The notes beneath the pieces are model-generated. The model did no database searches. It was not told the origin of the DNA and saw nothing but the letters and a program-made list of their open reading frames with translations. The translations under genes were made by a program, and so were the position numbers. A stretch of 64,000 bases of DNA from Chryseobacterium defluvii. GTDB taxonomy: Bacteria > Bacteroidota > Bacteroidia > Flavobacteriales > Weeksellaceae. Location of the stretch: contig NZ_JACHLE010000001.1 in assembly GCF_014204415.1 (NCBI RefSeq), forward strand, positions 496,001 through 560,000, read 5' to 3'. This document shows positions 1 through 6,788 of the stretch, piece by piece (position 1 is the first letter of the stretch; every line of letters starts with the position of its first letter).

Positions 1-894
1 ATAGAATATGCAGGCCTTGACGGGTTGCGTGTAGATACCTATTCCTATAACGATAAAAAAGGAATCGCAGAATGGACAAAGAGAATAACGGATGAATATC
101 CTAATCTTAATATTGTCGGGGAAGTATGGATGCATGATCAGGCACAGATATCTTACTGGCAGAAAGACAGCAAAATTTCAGCAATAGAGAACTATAATTC
201 CTACCTGCCTTCCGTTATGGATTTTACTCTTCATGATGCAATAGGACAGGTTTTCAGAGAAGACTCCGGCTGGGATTCCGGGATGCAGAGAGTGTATGAC
301 AATTTTGCCAATGACTTCCTTTACCCGGATGTTGATAATCTCTTAGTATTTGCTGAAAATCACGATACCCAGCGTTTTAATCAGTCTTATCCGAAAATTG
401 AAGACTATAAACTGGCCATGTCCCTGATCCTGACCGTTCGGGGAATTCCTCAGCTATACTACGGCTCAGAGATCGGAATGTCAGGAGATAAAGGAAAAGG
501 TGACGGGGATATCCGCCGTGATTTTCCCGGAGGCTGGAAAGAAGATTCCAATAATGCATTCACTCAATCAGGAAGAACCGATTCTCAGAACCAGTATTTT
601 GACTTTACTAAAAAACTCCTGAACTGGCGCAAATCCAAAGAAGTGATCCATACGGGAAAAACCCTGCATTACGTTCCTGAAAATAATGTATATGTCTATT
701 TCAGGTATAATGATAAAGAAAGGGTAATGGTGGTTATCAACAATAACACCAATGCACAGACCTTGAATCTGAAAAGATTCTCCGAAGGCCTTGAAAACTT
801 TACCAGAGGAAAAGATATCATTTCAGGAAAAGAATTTTCTTTACAGAACAGCCTGAATGTGCCTGCCAAAACTTCCCTTATCATTGAACTGTAA
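1..894 (+). CDS. GH13 alpha-amylase / cyclomaltodextrinase-like glycosidase, 5'-truncated
   Basis: The frame is open from base 1, so this is the C-terminal 297 codons of a gene that starts outside the window. Three GH13 catalytic blocks are visible: GLRVDTYSY near the left edge (nucleophile Asp12 of the visible part), IVGEVW (acid/base Glu41) and FAENHDTQRF (transition-state Asp122). The tail looks like a normal C-terminal beta domain ending in a stop. The wording of the blocks fits neopullulanase/cyclomaltodextrinase (SusA-like) enzymes that cut alpha-1,4-glucans and cyclodextrins. The downstream sugar permease at 1439 supports a role in maltodextrin use. Subcellular location cannot be judged because the N-terminus is missing. 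Confidence 0.93.
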   Translation: MEYAGLDGLRVDTYSYNDKKGIAEWTKRITDEYPNLNIVGEVWMHDQAQISYWQKDSKISAIENYNSYLPSVMDFTLHDAIGQVFREDSGWDSGMQRVYDNFANDFLYPDVDNLLVFAENHDTQRFNQSYPKIEDYKLAMSLILTVRGIPQLYYGSEIGMSGDKGKGDGDIRRDFPGGWKEDSNNAFTQSGRTDSQNQYFDFTKKLLNWRKSKEVIHTGKTLHYVPENNVYVYFRYNDKERVMVVINNNTNAQTLNLKRFSEGLENFTRGKDIISGKEFSLQNSLNVPAKTSLIIEL

Positions 895-914
895 AATCAA
901 TCCAATTAAAGCGA

Positions 915-1442
915 ATGAAAAAACTAACAATTTTATACATATTGATCCTTCTCTTATCGAATGTCTCGGAATTGTCCGCTCAGTCAAAAGAAAGTAAATA
1001 TGAGAAAGAAAAGAGGGATATCAGTACAATGCTTGAAGCCTTTAATGCCGATGCTGCAAGATCTGATTTCAAAGCCTATTTTGACCACTTTGCCGAAGAA
1101 TCTACATTTATAGGAACCGATGCTACCGAAGTCTGGAACAAAAAAGAATTTATGGTTTGGGCAAAACCTTACTTTGATAAAAAAAGAACTTGGAATTTCA
1201 CTTCACTTCAAAGAAATATCTATTTCAGTAAAGATGGAAAATTAGCATGGTTTGATGAATTGCTGGATACCCAGATGAAGATCTGCCGGGGTTCAGGAGT
1301 CGTTGAGAAGATCAATGGACAATGGAAGGTGAAACAGTATGTACTTTCGGTAACAGTACCTAATGACGTGGTGGATAAAGTAGTTTCTGAAAAAGCATCC
1401 ATTGAAGACCTATTAATAAAACAACTAAAAACCCAAAAATGA
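915..1442 (+). CDS. Secreted SnoaL/NTF2-like (DUF4440-type) protein
   Basis: 175 residues. A signal peptide (KK, then a run of Ile/Leu, SAQ near residue 23) precedes an NTF2-fold domain resembling the SnoaL_3 group: an amphipathic helix around MLEAFNADAARSDF, a central FIGTDATEVWNKKEF segment and late strands INGQWKVKQYVLS. Such proteins bind small ligands or act as accessory proteins; no catalytic residues can be assigned. It begins 20 bp after the amylase and its stop overlaps the permease start as ATGA, so the three genes are probably co-transcribed and the last two translationally coupled. Exact role unknown. Confidence 0.8.
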   Translation: MKKLTILYILILLLSNVSELSAQSKESKYEKEKRDISTMLEAFNADAARSDFKAYFDHFAEESTFIGTDATEVWNKKEFMVWAKPYFDKKRTWNFTSLQRNIYFSKDGKLAWFDELLDTQMKICRGSGVVEKINGQWKVKQYVLSVTVPNDVVDKVVSEKASIEDLLIKQLKTQK

Positions 1443-2842
1443 AAACAGCAAACAGTACATCATCAAAAAAGATAAAACCAAACCTGTCCATGGCTCAGAT
1501 TATCAATATGAGCATGGGATTCCTCGGAATCCAGATGGCTTTCGGTTTACAGAACGGGAATGCAAGCAGGATTTTGGCCAACTTAGGAGCCGATGTTCAT
1601 GAATTATCGTGGTTTTGGCTGGTGGCTCCCATCACCGGATTGATCGTTCAGCCGATTATCGGGCATATGGGCGATAATACCTGGAGTCCGTTGGGAAGAA
1701 GAAAACCCTATTTTTTAATTGGGGCTGTTTTATGTGCCATTGGTCTGGTAATGCTTCCGAATGCAGCATCCGCTACTCAGATGATTGCAGCCAATGTACT
1801 TCTGTTGGCAGTGATTTTCCTCGCGATGATGGATGCCTCCATTAATGTTGCTATGGAGCCTTTCCGGGCATTGGTAGGAGATATGCTTCCGAAGCATCAG
1901 GGAACATTAGGATTCTCAGTTCAGACCATTTTGATAGGGATAGGAGCGGTAATAGGGTCTTATCTTCCCGATTGGCTGACCCGTCTGGGGATTTCCAATG
2001 ACGCACCCGCCGGATTTGTGGCAGATAACGTAATTTTCTCTTTTTATGTAGGAGCCGGATTACTTTTGTTAACAATACTTTATACCATTTTCACTACCAA
2101 AGAATATTCCCCTCAGGAATTTGCAGAATTTGCCGATGGAAAAGAGATTGTTGAAGAACATTCCAAATTCTCAGATATTTTCAAGGATTTTGCCAATATT
2201 CCTGTTCAGATGAAAAAATTAGGAATCGTGCAGTTCTTTTCCTGGTTTGCCCTATTCACCATGTGGGTATTCACTACAAGCGCCCTGGCAACCCATCATT
2301 TTGGATTATCTCCGGATGATACCCATTCGAAAGCATTTAATAATGCAGGAGATCTAACGGGAAAATTATTTGGAATGTACAACTTCTGGGCAATTCCGTT
2401 TGCTTTTCTATTAACTCCTATTGCAAAAGCTATTGGCAAAAAACAGACCCATGCTTTAGCATTATTGTGTGGCGGATTGGGGCTTATATCCATGTATTTC
2501 ATTAAAGATATCAACCTCCTTTGGATTTCTATGGTAGGATTAGGTTTTGCCTGGGCAAGTATTCTGGCAATGCCTTATGCCATGTTGATCGATGTCATTC
2601 CACAAAGGAAAATGGGGGTTTATATGGGGATATTCAATTTCTTTATTGTCATTCCACAGATCATTAACGGGCTTTTCGGAGGCCCGATCGTAAGCAATAT
2701 ATTTGGAAATTATGCTATTGATTATGTAGTGGTAGGAGGTGCATGTATGCTGATAGGGTCAATAGTTACCATGATCTTTATTAAATCCGAAGATGAAACT
2801 CCAAAGGAAATAGAAGAGGAAATTAAACAGGTACATTTTTAA
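1439..2842 (+). CDS. MFS sugar permease, SLC45/GPH type (probable maltose/maltodextrin uptake)
   Basis: 467 residues with about 12 hydrophobic segments, an inner-membrane transporter. The loop after the second segment contains GHMGDNTWSPLGRRKP, typical of the glycoside-pentoside-hexuronide/SLC45 branch of MFS carriers that move disaccharides with cations. The N-terminal FLGIQMAFGLQNGNASRIL also fits this group. The start overlaps the preceding gene by 4 bp (ATGA). Its place after a GH13 enzyme suggests import of maltose or short maltodextrins; the substrate is inferred from context. The stop is followed within 6 bp by a heptamer tandem array. Confidence 0.9.
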   Translation: MKTANSTSSKKIKPNLSMAQIINMSMGFLGIQMAFGLQNGNASRILANLGADVHELSWFWLVAPITGLIVQPIIGHMGDNTWSPLGRRKPYFLIGAVLCAIGLVMLPNAASATQMIAANVLLLAVIFLAMMDASINVAMEPFRALVGDMLPKHQGTLGFSVQTILIGIGAVIGSYLPDWLTRLGISNDAPAGFVADNVIFSFYVGAGLLLLTILYTIFTTKEYSPQEFAEFADGKEIVEEHSKFSDIFKDFANIPVQMKKLGIVQFFSWFALFTMWVFTTSALATHHFGLSPDDTHSKAFNNAGDLTGKLFGMYNFWAIPFAFLLTPIAKAIGKKQTHALALLCGGLGLISMYFIKDINLLWISMVGLGFAWASILAMPYAMLIDVIPQRKMGVYMGIFNFFIVIPQIINGLFGGPIVSNIFGNYAIDYVVVGGACMLIGSIVTMIFIKSEDETPKEIEEEIKQVHF

Positions 2843-2847
2843 TAAAA

Positions 2848-2940
2848 GAATAAAGAATAAAGAATAAAGAATAAAGAATAAAGAATAAAGAATAAAGAAT
2901 AAAGAATAAAGAATAAAGAATAAAGAATAAAGAATAAAGA
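2848..2940. repeat. Tandem array of 13 perfect GAATAAA heptamers
   Basis: Thirteen uninterrupted 7-bp units (GAATAAA) run from 2848 to 2938, with two bases of a fourteenth. The array starts 5 bp after the permease stop codon. It is purely A/T/G and has no dyad symmetry, so it is not a terminator. Perfect short repeats of this length can change copy number by slippage; here that would alter the 3' UTR or spacing, not a reading frame. Confidence 0.95.
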
Positions 2941-2978
2941 GATCCTATAATTTTCAATACAATATTAAGATCAATAGT

Positions 2979-3024
2979 AGCGGGCTTAAGTCCGCTTTTT
3001 TATGAACTCTGTAAAGGCTTTAGC
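2979..3024. repeat. Double-hairpin intergenic element, also a candidate terminator
   Basis: The palindrome AGCGG-GCTTAAGT-CCGCT (2979-2996) is followed by a T run to 3001 and then by a second small dyad, GGCTTTAGCC, about 20 bp later. The first hairpin plus T run can end transcription from the permease operon. Similar paired hairpins are, from memory, scattered between genes in Chryseobacterium genomes; that is recollection, not something shown in this window. Confidence 0.6.
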
Positions 3025-3197
3025 CAAACATACTACTTAATGTTCTTAACAACTTTACCCTCTTTAATGGTTTGAAATAGAAAGCAGTCCCCCAAGAAGA
3101 AATTTCGCCTTTTCACGGTTTTGCGATTTAGCGATTTTACTGTTTCTCCATCTTCCTTTCTTATCCTACGTCAACAATTCCGAAAGCACATCCGATG
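3025..3197. other. Non-coding stretch between sugar permease and pirin
   Basis: No credible gene on either strand. It contains a degenerate direct repeat around 3118-3142 (GCGATTTAGCGATTTTAC) that looks like decayed intergenic repeat material. The pirin promoter follows immediately. Confidence 0.6.
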
Positions 3198-3205
3198 TAC
3201 ATTTG
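3198..3205 (+). promoter_or_regulatory. Bacteroidota -7 element TACATTTG for pirin
   Basis: TACATTTG matches the Bacteroidota -7 consensus TAnnTTTG. It lies within what would be the coding sequence if the ATG at 3195 were used, so the true start is the ATG at 3225. No clear -33 TTG box is seen. Confidence 0.6.
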
Positions 3206-3224
3206 TACCCTAAATAATTCAGAT

Positions 3225-3953
3225 ATGAAAACAGTATATCATAAAGCAGATTCAAGAGGCCATGCAGATCATGGCTGGTTAAACAGCTACCATACATTCA
3301 GCTTTGCCGGTTATCAGAATTCTGAAAGAAACCATTTCGGAGTTTTAAGAGTTTTAAATGACGATACCGTTTCTCAGGGAATGGGTTTCGGGACACATCC
3401 ACACAGGGATATGGAAATAATTTCCATTCCGTTGGAGGGAGACCTGGAGCATAAGGATTCTATGGGAACCGAAGCAGTGATCAGAAAAGGGGAGATCCAG
3501 GTAATGAGTGCAGGAACAGGCATCATGCACAGCGAATACAACAAAAACAAAGATGTACCGGTAAAATTCCTGCAGATATGGGTATTCCCGCGGGAATTGA
3601 ATGTTACTCCAAGATACGACCAGAAAAACATTAAAGAAAATGAAAAAATAAATGATTTCCAACAGATCTTATCACCCGATAAGAATGATGAAGGTGTTTG
3701 GATCCACCAGGATGCATGGTTCAACTTGGCCAGTTTTACAAAAGGCAATGAGAAAAACTATATACTGAATAAAAAAGACAACGGAGTATATGCCTTTGTA
3801 TTGAAAGGAAGCGCAAAAATAGGAGACAGAGTATTGAATGAAAGAGATGGTTTAGGAATTTGGGATACACAAAACTTCCACATAGAAGCCGTTGAAGATA
3901 CCGAGATCCTATTGATGGAAGTTCCCATGGAATTACCTTCATACCTGAAATAA
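3225..3953 (+). CDS. Pirin family protein (YhaK/quercetinase-like bicupin)
   Basis: 242 residues from the ATG at 3225; an in-frame ATG at 3195 is rejected because the -7 promoter element lies between the two. The cupin metal ligands are visible: HPHRDMEIIS (two His) and the later TGIMHSEYN (His and Glu), followed by FLQIWVFPRELN and the C-terminal cupin half. This is the usual pirin layout and length. Pirins bind a divalent metal and some oxidise quercetin; the physiological role in this group is unknown. Cytosolic, with no signal peptide. It appears to be a single-gene unit with a repeat element just downstream. Confidence 0.92.
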   Translation: MKTVYHKADSRGHADHGWLNSYHTFSFAGYQNSERNHFGVLRVLNDDTVSQGMGFGTHPHRDMEIISIPLEGDLEHKDSMGTEAVIRKGEIQVMSAGTGIMHSEYNKNKDVPVKFLQIWVFPRELNVTPRYDQKNIKENEKINDFQQILSPDKNDEGVWIHQDAWFNLASFTKGNEKNYILNKKDNGVYAFVLKGSAKIGDRVLNERDGLGIWDTQNFHIEAVEDTEILLMEVPMELPSYLK

Positions 3954-3970
3954 TAAGTATTTAATAAGAT

Positions 3971-4029
3971 AAAAATTCCCCTCCTTTGGAGGGGTGTCAA
4001 AAATTCTTTGAATTTTTGACGGGGTGGTT
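3971..4029. repeat. Interspersed 59-bp double-palindrome repeat, copy 1
   Basis: Two consecutive hairpins: CCCCTCC-TTT-GGAGGGG, then GTCAAAAATTC-TTT-GAATTTTTGAC, followed by GGGGTGGTT. A second copy at 6482-6540 is identical at 58 of 59 positions. The element supplies a false GTG start at 4024 for the next gene. It has no transposase gene and looks like a REP/MITE-class non-autonomous repeat. Confidence 0.9.
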
Positions 4030-4083
4030 AAAAATCTTCACAAAAAACGCCCCAAACGTAAAAACAATATACATATAAAAACA

Positions 4084-4635
4084 ATGAAAATTTTAGCCAT
4101 AGCAGGAAGCAATTCCGAAGTTTCAATGAATAAGCAATTAGTAGCCTATGCTTCCACAATATTCGAAAATGCAGAAGTAGAAGTAATAGACTTAAACCCA
4201 TATGAAATGCCCATCTACAAACATGAAAGAGAGCTTAAAAATGGTATTCCGCAGGAAGCAAAAGATTTTGCAGCCAAAATAGATGCAGCAGACCTGTTAT
4301 TGATTTCCTTACCGGAGCATAACGGGACCTATTCCACCGCTTTTAAGAATGTCTTCGATTGGGTTTCCAGAATTAAGGATAGAACAGTATGGAACGAAAT
4401 ACCCATGCTTCTGATGTCCGCAGCACCGGGAGTAAGAGGCGGAACAGGAGTTTTGGAAGCCGCTGTAAAGCGCTTTCCCTTCCACGGCGGTAATATTGTA
4501 GAAACCTTTTCGCTGCCATTTTTTAACGATAATTTCGATAGAACAGTTCAGAAAATATCCAATGAAGAGAAAGACAACGAATTAAAAGAGAAAATCAAAA
4601 AGATTTCTGCCATCGAGACCATCCTTGAAAAATAG
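4084..4635 (+). CDS. NAD(P)H-dependent FMN reductase-family oxidoreductase
   Basis: 183 residues from the ATG at 4084. The frame also opens at a GTG at 4024, but that codon lies inside the repeat element, so it is rejected. The N-terminal MKILAIAGSNSEVSMNK is the flavodoxin-fold phosphate-binding loop of the FMN_red family (SsuE/ArsH/azoreductase relatives), and LPEHNGTYSTAFKNVFDW is the second conserved block that contacts the flavin. It would reduce FMN or small acceptors with NAD(P)H in the cytosol; the substrate is unknown. It stands between repeat copy 1 and the promoter ahead of purM. Confidence 0.88.
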   Translation: MKILAIAGSNSEVSMNKQLVAYASTIFENAEVEVIDLNPYEMPIYKHERELKNGIPQEAKDFAAKIDAADLLLISLPEHNGTYSTAFKNVFDWVSRIKDRTVWNEIPMLLMSAAPGVRGGTGVLEAAVKRFPFHGGNIVETFSLPFFNDNFDRTVQKISNEEKDNELKEKIKKISAIETILEK

Positions 4636-4637
4636 AA

Positions 4638-4668
4638 TTTGAATATTCATTTAAAATTATTATTTTTG
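4638..4668 (+). promoter_or_regulatory. Full Bacteroidota promoter (TTTG-N19-TATTTTTG) upstream of the purM leader
   Basis: TTTG at 4638-4641 and TATTTTTG at 4661-4668 are separated by 19 bp, matching the -33/-7 consensus and spacing. It begins right after the reductase stop and would drive a transcript containing a 24-codon ORF and a terminator before purM. Confidence 0.65.
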
Positions 4669-4681
4669 CAAAAAGAAAAAA

Positions 4682-4756
4682 ATGAAAATTCAGACCACTT
4701 TTAAAGAATGTTTTCCAAAAAAAGGAAAAATTGTGGGCTCTGAAATTCTGAGATAA
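4682..4756 (+). CDS. Candidate 24-residue leader peptide or small ORF upstream of purM
   Basis: ATG at 4682, 13 bp after a strong -7 element, and TAA at 4754-4756. The peptide starts MKIQTTFKECFPKKG and ends GSEILR. It ends 7 bp before a strong intrinsic terminator. The position between promoter and terminator suggests either an attenuator leader peptide for purM or an independent small transcript. The peptide has no run of a single regulatory amino acid, so classical amino-acid attenuation is unlikely. Whether it is translated is unknown. Confidence 0.35.
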   Translation: MKIQTTFKECFPKKGKIVGSEILR

Positions 4757-4763
4757 AATAACG

Positions 4764-4795
4764 GCCGATAATCTACCAAGATTGTCGGCTTTTTT
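4764..4795 (+). terminator. Intrinsic terminator, possible attenuator, 50 bp before purM
   Basis: GCCGATAATCT-ACCA-AGATTGTCGGC forms an 11-bp stem with one G-U pair, followed by six T. No good promoter is seen between it and the purM ATG at 4846, so some read-through or regulated antitermination may be needed for purM expression. Confidence 0.85.
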
Positions 4796-4845
4796 ATTGG
4801 ATGATATTGATAAAAAGTTTGAAATAAAATTTCTGAAAAGTAAAA

Positions 4846-5838
4846 ATGAGCAACACTTACAAATCTGCAGGAGTAGACAAAGAAGAAGGATATAAAACCG
4901 TAGATAAGATCAAGAAAGCGGTAGGTGAGACCCATAATTCCAATGTTCTGAATCATTTGGGAAGTTTTGGGGCGTTCTATGAAATAGGCGGATATAAAAA
5001 TCCCGTATTGGTTTCCGGAACCGACGGAGTGGGAACCAAGCTAAAGGTCGCTTTGGACACTAAAAAATATGACTCCATTGGTGTCGACTGTTTTGCGATG
5101 TGTGCCAACGATATCCTTTGTCACGGGGCAAAACCCTTATTCTTTTTAGATTATCTGGCTTGTGGAAAGCTGGACTCCGATATCGCTGCCGAAATTGTCC
5201 TGGGGATGGTAGAAGCCTGCAAGGATAACAACTGTGCATTAATAGGTGGGGAAACTGCTGAAATGCCGGGAATGTACCAGCCGGGAGATTATGATGTGGC
5301 AGGATTTTGTGTAGGTATAGTAGAAAAAGACCAGATCATTGACGGTTCCAAGATCAAGCCGGGAAATAAGATCATTGCATTGCCAAGCTCGGGTTTCCAT
5401 TCCAATGGATTCTCATTAGTACGAAAAGTATTTCCCGATTTTGAAGAAGAATTTGAAGGGAAGCCATTATACGAGACCCTTTTGGTCCCTACAAGATTAT
5501 ATTATAAAGATATTCATAAGCTTCTTGAAGAAGTAAAAGTGTGCGGAATTGCCCATATTACGGGCGGAGGTTTATATGAAAACGTTCCGAGGATCATCCC
5601 TGAAGGGCTGTGTGCTTCCATTGATGCATCAAAGATCAGGATCCCAAATATTATGCTGGAGCTGGAAAAAAGAGGCGGTGTAAGCCGTGAAGAAATGTTC
5701 GGAACATTTAATATGGGGGTTGGAATGATTGTAGTGATCGATGAAGAGCATGCGGAAAAAGTTTTACACCTCTTGGATGACGCTTACGAGATCGGAGAAA
5801 TTACCGAAGGAAACGAAAAGATTAATTTATCAATATAA
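4846..5838 (+). CDS. purM: Phosphoribosylformylglycinamidine cyclo-ligase (AIR synthetase)
   Basis: 330 residues, normal family length. Conserved PurM blocks are visible: GTDGVGTKLK, CFAMCANDILCHGAKPLFFLD (split by family variation), IGGETAEMPGMY, LPSSGFHSNGFSLVRK, and AHITGGGLYENVPR. It closes FGAM to aminoimidazole ribotide with ATP, step 5 of de novo purine synthesis, in the cytosol. It is first in a purM-purN-purH-purD-guaA series; purN follows after 76 bp. The upstream 24-codon ORF and terminator suggest leader-level control. Confidence 0.98.
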   Translation: MSNTYKSAGVDKEEGYKTVDKIKKAVGETHNSNVLNHLGSFGAFYEIGGYKNPVLVSGTDGVGTKLKVALDTKKYDSIGVDCFAMCANDILCHGAKPLFFLDYLACGKLDSDIAAEIVLGMVEACKDNNCALIGGETAEMPGMYQPGDYDVAGFCVGIVEKDQIIDGSKIKPGNKIIALPSSGFHSNGFSLVRKVFPDFEEEFEGKPLYETLLVPTRLYYKDIHKLLEEVKVCGIAHITGGGLYENVPRIIPEGLCASIDASKIRIPNIMLELEKRGGVSREEMFGTFNMGVGMIVVIDEEHAEKVLHLLDDAYEIGEITEGNEKINLSI

Positions 5839-5914
5839 CAATTGATCAATGTACCAGTGTGCGAATTAAAACCATTGTTATATTGCTAAACTGATGCATT
5901 GCTACATTCATAAT

Positions 5915-6481
5915 ATGAAAAACATCGTTGTACTCGTTTCAGGTTCCGGAACCAATCTTCAGAGGATCATAGATACCACTGAAAACGGAGAGATCCCGAA
6001 TGCAAAAGTAACCTTGGTGGTTGCTGACCGTGAATGTTTCGGGCTTGAAAGAGCTAGAAACCATCATATCGACAATATACTCATTCCAAGAGGAAAGAAT
6101 TTCAGTGCAGAATTGAGCAATATAATTCCTGAAAATACCGATCTGATCGTATTGGCAGGGTTCCTGTCGATCCTGAAACCGGAATTCTGTCAAAACTGGA
6201 ACGGTAAAATAATCAATATCCATCCTGCATTGCTTCCAAAATTCGGAGGAAAAGGAATGTGGGGAATGAATGTCCATAATGCGGTTATTGAAGCCAAAGA
6301 AAAAATAAGCGGGGCATCCGTACATTTTGTGACCTCGGGAATCGATGAAGGAGAGATCATTCTGCAGCAGTCATTTGAAATTGATGAAAATGATACTCCG
6401 GATTCTCTGGCACAAAAAGTTCACCGGGTCGAATATGAGATCTTCCCGAAAGCGATCAACAAAGTGCTGGGGAGCAGATAA
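5915..6481 (+). CDS. purN: Phosphoribosylglycinamide formyltransferase (GART)
   Basis: 188 residues from the ATG at 5915, giving MKNIVVLVSGSGTNLQ, the standard PurN N-terminus; an ATG 21 bp upstream only adds a non-conserved leader. Catalytic residues are visible: the NIHPALLPKFGG block (Asn and His) and Asp of TSGIDEGEII. It transfers a formyl group from 10-formyl-THF to GAR, step 3 of purine synthesis. It lies 76 bp after purM, and its stop abuts repeat copy 2. Confidence 0.96.
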   Translation: MKNIVVLVSGSGTNLQRIIDTTENGEIPNAKVTLVVADRECFGLERARNHHIDNILIPRGKNFSAELSNIIPENTDLIVLAGFLSILKPEFCQNWNGKIINIHPALLPKFGGKGMWGMNVHNAVIEAKEKISGASVHFVTSGIDEGEIILQQSFEIDENDTPDSLAQKVHRVEYEIFPKAINKVLGSR

Positions 6482-6540
6482 AAAAATTCCCCTCCTTTGG
6501 AGGGGTGTCAAAAATCCTTTGAATTTTTGACGGGGTGGTT
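6482..6540. repeat. Interspersed 59-bp double-palindrome repeat, copy 2
   Basis: Same element and orientation as 3971-4029 with one base change (AATTC to AATCC in the second stem). It directly follows the purN stop codon, as copy 1 follows the pirin gene, so both copies sit at the 3' end of a gene and may also act as mRNA 3'-end hairpins. Confidence 0.9.
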
Positions 6541-6784
6541 TAAAAAAGCAGTCTCGACCCCACAAAAGCTAAAATACCAGGTTTGTCATTCCGTAGGAAT
6601 CTAAACAGCAATAGAAAACTAAAGAATGAAACGAGATGAATGTTAAAACAGAAAACACACATTTAGATTTTGATCAGAATTATTTCGGAAAAATTGAAAA
6701 ATCTAAGTAAAATAAAGTAAAACCGGAGGTGAAAGGCCGGAATACAGTTTGAAATAGCTGTAAAAAGTAAAAAATGAAAATCTT
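6541..6784. other. Non-coding leader region upstream of purH
   Basis: No full gene. It contains a short palindromic repeat at 6582-6605, a small dyad CCGG...CCGG at 6723-6740, another ACAG...CTGT dyad at 6743-6761, and a 4-codon ORF touching the purH start. No convincing TAnnTTTG element was found. Confidence 0.55.
6582..6605 (+). repeat. Short palindromic repeat family, copy A (core ATTCC-GTA-GGAAT)
   Basis: A 24-bp sequence with dyad core CATTCCGTAGGAATC. Reverse-complement relatives occur at 9804-9827 (two mismatches) and 22589-22612 (three mismatches), all intergenic. Confidence 0.7.
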
Positions 6785-6788
6785 ATGA
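6774..6788 (+). other. Four-codon mini-ORF (MKIL) overlapping the purH start as ATGA
   Basis: ATG AAA ATC TTA TGA, where the stop overlaps the purH ATG (6785-6787) in the ATGA arrangement typical of translational coupling. It could couple initiation of purH or be a chance ORF. Confidence 0.25.

Noticed and set aside
2848..2940. Regular repeat array considered as a CRISPR
   Set aside because: Units are 7 bp with no spacers; it is a simple tandem repeat and no cas genes are present.
4730..4760. A CTGAGA segment before purM, reminiscent of a TPP riboswitch
   Set aside because: The other conserved TPP parts (ACCTGATCTGGATAAT-like region) are absent and purM is not a thiamine gene.
4690..4956. 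An 88-residue minus-strand frame over the purM leader
   Set aside because: It crosses the terminator hairpin and the purM start and has no promoter; it is a shadow of the opposite strand.
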